Assembly (NCBI GenBank): GCA_964508895.1
Contig: CAZDWF010000012.1
Location: 1 to 46,977 of the forward strand
Length of the DNA stretch: 46,977 bases
Reading direction: 5' to 3'
DNA from: M55B132 sp964508895
GTDB lineage: Bacteria; Bacteroidota; Bacteroidia; Bacteroidales; B18-G4
Shown in pieces: positions 40,984 to 46,977 of the stretch; within the stretch, counting starts at the first letter, position 1, and every line of letters begins with the position of its first letter. The position numbers were made by a program, and so were the translations under genes. Below the pieces are notes generated by a model that saw only the letters and a program-made list of their open reading frames with translations, was not told the DNA's origin and made no database searches.

Positions 40984-42381
40984 TCTGCTGCTTCCATCCC
41001 AGCAATGTGTACAAACTCTTTCCTTAGGAAGACCAATAGCTTCGATCAGGTCATCGAGTTTCTGGTATTGAAGAGTTGTTACTCCTATCCTTTCCCTGAT
41101 CTTTTCTATCATAGCGTAATACCTGTCTGTTCCAGGAGTTGCATATTCATCCAGGTATTTATCGTCTGAACCTTCAAGATCTTTAATGGCTTTTCTTCCT
41201 GCAAGGTCGAGATTAGAACGAGAGCGTGAAAAATTCAGATATTCGCAGGGGAAGATCAATGTAGGACAAGCCGGCCTGACATGTACTTCTTTGGCTCCGT
41301 ATTCATAAAGTATTTCCACATTATCTTTAAACTGGGTTCCGCGGACTATAGAATCATCGCAAAAGACGATCTTTTTCCCTTTAATGAGTTCTTTCACAGG
41401 AATAAGTTTCATCTTGGCAACAAGATCTCTCATTTCCTGGTTTTGAGGCATAAAACTCCTTGGCCAGGTGGGAGTGTATTTCACATAGGCACGTTTATAG
41501 GGGATCTGTTTTTCATTTGAATATCCGATGGCATGGGCAATTCCTGAATCCGGAATTCCTGATACAAAATCCACGTCCGCATCATCATTCCTTGCCAGAG
41601 CTGCACCGCATCTGTAGCGACAGTCTTCTGTGTTGATATTTTCATAATTGGAACTTGGATAGCCATAATAAACCCAGAGAAATGCACAGATCTGCATTTC
41701 ATCGTAGGCCTGTTTTGTGGTTTCATACCCTTCGGCGGTAGCAAAAATTATTTCTCCAGGACCAATGTATTTCTCAGTTTCAAATCCCAGGTTTGTAAAT
41801 GAACTGGATTCAGAAGCAAATGCAAATGCTCCTTCTTTTTTACCCAGGATGATAGGTGTTCTGCCCAGCTTATCCCTGGCAGCAAAAATTCCATCTTTCG
41901 TAAGAATAAGCATAGAGCAGGAACCTTTAATTTTTTCATAAACATTAATTATCCCTTCTTCGAATGATCCCTTTTCGCAGATCAAGGTGGCAACCAGCTC
42001 TGTTGGATTGGTTCCTTCCGGACTGATCTCGGCAAAATGCCTGTTTTGCTTCAGCGCACTTTGAGTAAGCTCTTCAAGGTTGTTTATCTTACTAACAGTA
42101 ACTATAGCAAACTCACCCAGATGTGAATTGATTATTATGGGCTGGGCTTCGAAATCACTGATGACACCAATTCCGCTTTTTCCTTCAAATTCATTAAGCT
42201 CAGATTCGAATTTTGTTCTGAAATATGAATTTTCAAGGTTATGAATTCCTCTTTTGAATCCTTTGCCGTTCTTAATAGCCATCCCACCTTTTTTTGTTCC
42301 CAGGTGAGAATGATAATCTGTTCCATAATAAAGATCGCTGACACAATCAGTTTTTGAAATGGTTCCGAAAAAGCCGCCCAT
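40978..42381 (-). CDS. amidophosphoribosyltransferase paralog lacking the catalytic cysteine
   Basis: A 467-aa PurF-like protein. The C-terminal phosphoribosyltransferase half is intact (KKIVFCDDSIVRGTQF, about residues 335-350, the PRPP loop). The N-terminal Ntn amidotransferase half starts MGGFFGTISKTDC, while true PurF starts with (M)CGI(V/F)G and uses Cys2 as nucleophile. Here position 2 is Gly, so glutamine hydrolysis by the normal route is not possible. The rest of the glutaminase domain is recognisable (DYHSHLGTKKGGMAI). Ammonia-dependent activity or a regulatory role remain options. I recall the same paralog in other Bacteroidota beside a canonical PurF, which is not in this window. 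Confidence 0.85.
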   Translation of the reverse strand: MGGFFGTISKTDCVSDLYYGTDYHSHLGTKKGGMAIKNGKGFKRGIHNLENSYFRTKFESELNEFEGKSGIGVISDFEAQPIIINSHLGEFAIVTVSKINNLEELTQSALKQNRHFAEISPEGTNPTELVATLICEKGSFEEGIINVYEKIKGSCSMLILTKDGIFAARDKLGRTPIILGKKEGAFAFASESSSFTNLGFETEKYIGPGEIIFATAEGYETTKQAYDEMQICAFLWVYYGYPSSNYENINTEDCRYRCGAALARNDDADVDFVSGIPDSGIAHAIGYSNEKQIPYKRAYVKYTPTWPRSFMPQNQEMRDLVAKMKLIPVKELIKGKKIVFCDDSIVRGTQFKDNVEILYEYGAKEVHVRPACPTLIFPCEYLNFSRSRSNLDLAGRKAIKDLEGSDDKYLDEYATPGTDRYYAMIEKIRERIGVTTLQYQKLDDLIEAIGLPKERVCTHCWDGSSRF

Positions 42382-42489
42382 GATAATTGGTTTTAAGTGA
42401 AAAAATGGATTCGTATTAAAGGGATATAAAACTATGAAATAATGTTTGCTGTGGAAAGTGATGTTAATAATTAGTGAAAAGTAGTGGAA

Positions 42490-42560
42490 GAAAGGCTAAC
42501 TAAGCCTACTAAACCGACCAGGCCTACCAGTAGGATCAGTAGGCATAGTAGGTCTTTTCT
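42490..42560. repeat. CCTACT/AGTAGG inverted short repeats
   Basis: CCTACTAAACCGACCAGGCCTACC followed by AGTAGGATC AGTAGGCAT AGTAGG: short repeats of 7-9 bp that form inverted halves. They lie between the PurF-like start and the transporter end. No terminator T-run of strength follows on the relevant strand. Confidence 0.5.
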
Positions 42561-42620
42561 AATCTTTTATACATCTTACAGAAAATCCCCAGCTTTTAAA
42601 ATGATTCGTTTTTTGCTATT

Positions 42621-44033
42621 CTATCTCTTCCACAGTACCTCCATCTCCTCCAAGGTTTTATTCTTGGTTTCCGGAACCAGTTTCCAGACAAACCATGCTG
42701 CCAGGATGCCCATTATTCCATAAATCCAATAGGAAAACCCATGATGAAATATATCTGTCAGGAACGTGGATTTATTCATCATCGGAAAAGTCCAGGAAAC
42801 GAGATAGTTGGAGATCCACTGAGCAGCAACGGCAATAGCCATTGCCCTTCCCCTGATACGGTTTGGAAATATTTCAGATAGAAGAACCCAGGTAACCGGC
42901 CCCCAGGAAAAAGCAAAACAGGCAACATACCCAAGCATGAAAATAAGTGTTCCTATTCCCATCTTCTGAATGAAAAATGAAGTACCCAGGGCAAACATAA
43001 AAATTGCCATCCCAAGAGCGCCGATAATTTGTAAAGGCTTGCGTCCAAATTTGTCAACTGCAAGGATAGCAGCAACCGTAAATGCAAGATTAATACTTCC
43101 TACAATGATAGTTTGTAGCAAGGCATAATTTGTTCCGGAACCCATATTCTTGAAGATCTCCGGGGCATAATAAAGCACCACATTAATACCCACGAATTGT
43201 TGAAAAACGGAAAGAAGAACTCCAATGACAATCACAAGCACCCCAAATGAAAAGATCTTTCCTGATTTTTGATCGATACTTGTCTTTATCTCTTCAAGAA
43301 TTTGTGAAGCTTTACTAATGCCATTTATCCGTATAAGAACACTGAGTGCCTTTTCATTTTTATGCTGTATCACTAGGTATCTTGGAGTCTCAGGAACAGT
43401 GAACAGCAATATTAAAAACACTGAAGCAGGTATCATCTCTGAAGCAAACATCCATCTCCAACCTTTATTGTTCAGCCAATCATCATTGCCCTGAAGTGAA
43501 ATAAAGTAATTCACAAAGTAAACCAACAGCATACCAAAAATTATCGCAAACTGGTTCCAGGAAACCAACTTCCCTCTGATTTCAGGAGGAGCGACTTCAG
43601 CAATATACATGGGAGCCAGCATGGAAGCAAGACCAACCCCTATTCCCCCAATTATCCTGTATAAAATAAATAAATTGATAAAAGTATGATCTGCCTGACC
43701 TATAGGTCTGAAAAACAGTTCCGGCATGGATGATCCCAGTGCTGATATGAAAAACAAAATAGCTGCCAGTATCAGGCCTTTTTTCCGGCCAAATTTCAGA
43801 CTAATATAACCCCCGGAGAATCCACCGATAATACATCCGATCAATGCACTGGAAACAATTAACCCGAGTCGAGAGTTTGCTATTGTTTCAGTGAAGCCAA
43901 AGGGCTCAATAAAAAACTTTTCCAGCGAGCCTACAGTACCTGATATTACAGCTGTATCATATCCAAATAAGAGTCCGCCGAGGGTTGCAACCAGCGTAAG
44001 GCTGAAAATATAGATTTTGTTTTTTTTATTCAC
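42621..44033 (-). CDS. xylE: MFS sugar/H+ symporter, xylose transporter-like
   Basis: A 470-aa inner-membrane protein with twelve hydrophobic segments. Sugar-porter motifs are present: GGLLFGYDTAVISG at helix 1, GGYISLKFGRKKGL (the G-R-K/R loop 2-3), ASMLAPMYIAEVAPPEIRGKLVSWNQ (P-E-x-x-R-G), VPETPRYLV after helix 6, QQFVGINVVLYYAPEIF in helix 7, FGRKPL, and LSEIFPNRIRGRAMA, then VPETKNKTLEEME at the end. This is the XylE/GLUT-like family, which imports pentoses or hexoses with protons. It lies 10 bp downstream of xylA in the same operon, so D-xylose is the likely substrate. Confidence 0.9.
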   Translation of the reverse strand: MNKKNKIYIFSLTLVATLGGLLFGYDTAVISGTVGSLEKFFIEPFGFTETIANSRLGLIVSSALIGCIIGGFSGGYISLKFGRKKGLILAAILFFISALGSSMPELFFRPIGQADHTFINLFILYRIIGGIGVGLASMLAPMYIAEVAPPEIRGKLVSWNQFAIIFGMLLVYFVNYFISLQGNDDWLNNKGWRWMFASEMIPASVFLILLFTVPETPRYLVIQHKNEKALSVLIRINGISKASQILEEIKTSIDQKSGKIFSFGVLVIVIGVLLSVFQQFVGINVVLYYAPEIFKNMGSGTNYALLQTIIVGSINLAFTVAAILAVDKFGRKPLQIIGALGMAIFMFALGTSFFIQKMGIGTLIFMLGYVACFAFSWGPVTWVLLSEIFPNRIRGRAMAIAVAAQWISNYLVSWTFPMMNKSTFLTDIFHHGFSYWIYGIMGILAAWFVWKLVPETKNKTLEEMEVLWKR

Positions 44034-44043
44034 AACATAGGTT

Positions 44044-45348
44044 TTAAATGTAGGAGTTGATTAATTGTTCCAGGAATTCCTGTTTTCCACTTATTTGTTT
44101 TGGTTCGCCCATCTCTTTTGCTATATTTCGGAGATCTTCAAGTGATAATTTCCTTTTTTTGAAATCTTGTCCTGAACCATCTTTGAATGAATTGTACCTT
44201 TCTTCTTTTAGTTTCAGGTAATCGCTGTCTTTTAAAATCTTATCAGCAATAATTAAGGCCCTGGCAAATACATCCATACCACTGATATGTGCGATAAACA
44301 GATCTTCGGCATCGCTTGAATTTCTTCTGGTTTTCGCATCGAAGTTTATGCCTCCGCTTGTAAAACCACCGGCTTGCAGAATTACCATCATGGCTTCGGT
44401 GACTTCATAAATATTTGTAGGGAACTCATCGGTATCCCATCCGTTCTGGTAATCACCTTTGTTGGCATCTATGCTACAGAATAATCCTGCATCAACGGCA
44501 GTTTGCAATTCATGCTGAAAAGTATGTCCGGCCAATGTAGCATGATTCACTTCTATATTCAGTTTGAAATCATCCTGTAAATTATAGCGTTCCAGAAATC
44601 CGATCACTGTTGCGGCATCGTAATCATATTGATGCTTGGATGGCTCCATTGGTTTGGGTTCTATAAGGAAAGTCCCTTTAAATCCATTTGCCCTGCCATA
44701 ATCTCTTACCATCTGAAGAAAGCAGGCCATATGTTCCTGCTCCTTCTTCATATCTGTGTTATGAAGAGTGAGATATCCTTCCCTGCCACCCCAGAAAACA
44801 TAATTCTCTCCTCCCAGGAAAACAGTAGCATCTACGGCATTTTTCACCTGCACTGCTGCATGTGAAAGCACATTAAAGTCAGGGTTTGTTGCCGCCCCGT
44901 TCATATATCGTGGATGAGAGAAAAGGTTTGCGGTTCCCCATAAAAGTTCTACTTCATTTTGTTTCTGCAGGATTTTCACCTCTTCCAGTATTGCAAATAA
45001 TCTTTTTTCAATTTCAAACACACTGCCATTACCCACCAGGTCTGTATCATGGAAGCAATAGTATGGAACGCCCAGCTTTGAAATAAACTCGAAGGCTGCA
45101 TCCAATCTGTGCCTGGCACTTATTTCCGGATCTTTGCCATTATCCCATAAGAATTTTTTTGTAGGATCACCAAAGGAATCTGCACCATTTCCACAGAATG
45201 AATGCCAGTAAGCAACTGCAAATCGCAAATGCTCTTTTAAGGATTTCCCGTTGAGTATCAGCTCTTCATCATACCACCTGAAGGCGAGGGGATTTTTAGA
45301 ATCCCTTCCTTCATATTTGATTTTATCAATACCCTTAAAATATTCCAT
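44044..45348 (-). CDS. xylA: xylose isomerase
   Basis: A 434-aa cytosolic enzyme that converts D-xylose to D-xylulose, of the longer (class II) type. GVPYYCFHDTDL has catalytic His100 and Asp103. VFWGGREGYLTLHNTDMK is the metal/substrate loop. FLIEPKPMEPSKHQYDYD, NIEVNHATLAGHTFQHEL and SIDANKGDYQNGWDTDEFP provide the Glu, His and Asp metal ligands. Length and motifs are complete. It lies between the alpha-xylosidase (11 bp upstream) and the symporter (10 bp downstream). No xylulokinase gene is in the window. Confidence 0.97.
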   Translation of the reverse strand: MEYFKGIDKIKYEGRDSKNPLAFRWYDEELILNGKSLKEHLRFAVAYWHSFCGNGADSFGDPTKKFLWDNGKDPEISARHRLDAAFEFISKLGVPYYCFHDTDLVGNGSVFEIEKRLFAILEEVKILQKQNEVELLWGTANLFSHPRYMNGAATNPDFNVLSHAAVQVKNAVDATVFLGGENYVFWGGREGYLTLHNTDMKKEQEHMACFLQMVRDYGRANGFKGTFLIEPKPMEPSKHQYDYDAATVIGFLERYNLQDDFKLNIEVNHATLAGHTFQHELQTAVDAGLFCSIDANKGDYQNGWDTDEFPTNIYEVTEAMMVILQAGGFTSGGINFDAKTRRNSSDAEDLFIAHISGMDVFARALIIADKILKDSDYLKLKEERYNSFKDGSGQDFKKRKLSLEDLRNIAKEMGEPKQISGKQEFLEQLINSYI

Positions 45349-45359
45349 TCTACTTGTTT

Positions 45360-46977
45360 TTATAATTCAACCTTAATTTCATTTCCTGAATAGATTATGG
45401 TTTTATCAGGATTATCAGCTACTTCAACACCAACAGCCTTATCCTGTGATACGATTACAATGTTTATGGTTCTGCTTTCTAACATTCCGGGGAAGGATCC
45501 ATTTCGTTCACCTATAGTAAGACTTTTTTTCTTATTATTCCAAGTAAACGGAATTTCAGCAAGTATCCCTTTTTCATAATTGTAGTTGTCATTTTCATCT
45601 TCATAAAGTACGAATTCACCATCTTTTCCAGGATAAACTCTTATCTCCATCGGATCGGCGGCTTTCTCATCAGCATATTGCAGGAAAGGTCCCATAGGGA
45701 TTATTGATCCTGCAGGAACATAAAGCGGTATAATATCGATTGGTGTTTCCCTGTAAATAGTTTGTCCGCCATTGTATGATTTTCCTGTCCAGAAATCAAA
45801 CCATATATTTCCTGCAGGAAGATAAACATCTATTCCACCGATCTCTTTCAGATCTGCTTTCTCCAATGGGAAATAATGATGTTCAGTAACCGGACACACT
45901 AATAACGATCCGAACAAAAATTCATCATTGATATCGAAAGTTTCTTTATCGTTGGCATAATCCATTGGGAGTCCACGCATCATAGTGTACCCTTCATTTG
46001 TAACCTTCCATGCCAGCGAATAAATATATGGGAGCAGGCGGTAGCGCAGATTATCAAATCTCAATTGTGCATCATAGGCCCAGTCGCCGGGTTCACCAAA
46101 TCGCCATACCTCTCTTGGCGTATGGGTGCCATGTGATCTGAATATGGGGCAAAAAGCTCCATATTGAAACCATCTCACATAGAGCTCCCTGTAGGATGGA
46201 TCGGTATGGCCTTCGGGGTATAATCCGGGGCCGTGTCCCACATCATGCCCTCTCAGAAAAAAGCCCCCGATATCCGTTGTCCAGTAAGGAATTCCAGCCA
46301 TGCTGAAATTTACACCTGAAGAGATCTGGTCTTTCAATACATCGAATCTTGCATTGATATCTCCCGACCAGGTTACGGCTGCATTGCGCTGCTGTCCTGT
46401 GAAAGCAGAACGCGTTAGTATGAAAACCCTTTTTTCAGGAATGTCCCTTCTCCAGTTATTATAAACACCATCAGTTGTAGCAAGGCTGTATGCATTCAGA
46501 TTTCTTGCCATGGATCCCCTGGCTGTTTTTCCAAACTTTTTAATATTGCTTTCTGAAACTTCAAATGTATGCTGGTCTCCGAGCTCGGGTTCGGTACCAT
46601 CCATCCAGAGTGCATCTACGCCATTTGCCATGATACCTTTTTTAATATATTCCCAATAAATATCCCGGGCTTCTTTGTTAAATGCATCATAAAGATATCC
46701 TGAGCTCCAGTGCTGAGGTGGATAGGTAAATCCTTTTTCCGACATCTCCTGGAATATCTCTGTTTCAGGACCAAGAGCCGGCCAGATTGAGATCATATAA
46801 TGCATATGATATTTATTATGGATCTCTTCGATGATCTTCTGAGGGTCTGAATAAGTGGAAGGGTCAAACTTCATGGAGCTCCAGTTTGCCTTGGCGCTTT
46901 GCCATGTTTTGTTCCCGTCATCAGGATCGTAGTCGGCCCAATAGCACCAGTCCTGTACAATATTATCAATTGGGATC
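45360..46977 (-). CDS. GH31 alpha-xylosidase, 5' part beyond window
   Basis: The frame is open to the window edge (IPIDNIVQDWCYWADYDPDD... before the internal Met at 46874), so the gene is partial and its start lies outside. Visible: ANWSSMKFDPSTYSDP, the KYHMHYMISIWP strand, VDALWMDGTEPE with the GH31 nucleophile Asp, RVFILTRSAFTGQQRNAAVTWSGDINARFD with the acid/base Asp, and YWTTDIGGFF. The C-terminal beta domains follow (LPAGNIWFDFWTGKSY, VRVYPGKDG-type). The pattern matches alpha-xylosidases acting on xyloglucan fragments or isoprimeverose. It is the first visible gene of the operon with xylA and the symporter. Confidence 0.93.
   Translation of the reverse strand, partial: IPIDNIVQDWCYWADYDPDDGNKTWQSAKANWSSMKFDPSTYSDPQKIIEEIHNKYHMHYMISIWPALGPETEIFQEMSEKGFTYPPQHWSSGYLYDAFNKEARDIYWEYIKKGIMANGVDALWMDGTEPELGDQHTFEVSESNIKKFGKTARGSMARNLNAYSLATTDGVYNNWRRDIPEKRVFILTRSAFTGQQRNAAVTWSGDINARFDVLKDQISSGVNFSMAGIPYWTTDIGGFFLRGHDVGHGPGLYPEGHTDPSYRELYVRWFQYGAFCPIFRSHGTHTPREVWRFGEPGDWAYDAQLRFDNLRYRLLPYIYSLAWKVTNEGYTMMRGLPMDYANDKETFDINDEFLFGSLLVCPVTEHHYFPLEKADLKEIGGIDVYLPAGNIWFDFWTGKSYNGGQTIYRETPIDIIPLYVPAGSIIPMGPFLQYADEKAADPMEIRVYPGKDGEFVLYEDENDNYNYEKGILAEIPFTWNNKKKSLTIGERNGSFPGMLESRTINIVIVSQDKAVGVEVADNPDKTIIYSGNEIKVEL

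Overview
The window is from a Bacteroidota chromosome, probably class Bacteroidia. Several independent signs agree. Four secreted proteins end in a type IX secretion (T9SS) sorting domain. Promoters have the phylum form (TTG, 19-20 bp, TAnnTTTG). MetG carries a C-terminal tRNA-binding domain, DnaG has a degenerate zinc site, and there is a PurF paralog starting GGFFG. GH97, GH31 and xylose genes point to a polysaccharide-using heterotroph. No rRNA and no CRISPR array was seen.

Layout. 1-9800 is mostly housekeeping: the N-terminus of an S66 LD-carboxypeptidase (-), metG, a DUF6125 gene and an unknown gene, a polysaccharide deacetylase, a small outer-membrane barrel, a CYTH protein, and then tadA, a rhaD-like aldolase and dnaG. 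9838-10545 is a compact repeat unit: a DUF559 (Vsr-like) nuclease gene between two nearly identical 143-bp direct repeats. Next to it, on the minus strand, lies an unassigned ~330-nt RNA gene with promoter and terminator. 11196-19486 holds two tandem DUF3857/transglutaminase-like exported proteins, a phosphoesterase, an M14 peptidase and a T9SS FG-GAP protein. tRNA-Arg(CCU) at 19777 has a 17-bp copy of its 3' end 3 kb downstream, so 19834-22871 looks like the remnant of an integrated element. AT-rich accessory genes follow to about 27000, including an 856-aa coiled-coil/DKNYY protein. 27073-38582 is rich in surface proteins (a 1152-aa leucine-rich-like protein with an internal duplication, YCF48/BNR-like proteins, lipoproteins). 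It also holds a cyclase-like protein, a nucleoside phosphorylase and an RluA-type pseudouridine synthase. 38775-46977 covers carbohydrate use: a GH97 glycosidase, then on the minus strand a tight GH31 alpha-xylosidase, xylose isomerase and sugar/H+ symporter operon, with a PurF-like paralog between.

How genes work together. GH31, XylA and the MFS symporter form a xyloside-to-xylulose unit: release of terminal xylose, uptake and isomerisation. tadA and the rhaD-like gene overlap by four bases and are likely co-transcribed. The two DUF3857 genes form a pair, one with and one without the Cys-His-Asp triad.

The least explained signals are non-coding: the DUF559 repeat unit, the ~330-nt RNA with five spaced copies of a GCAAnGCAGA-like motif, two perfect palindromes inside the aldolase reading frame, and many intergenic tandem arrays with a 7-bp period. 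All functional calls come from reading the sequence; no database search was run.
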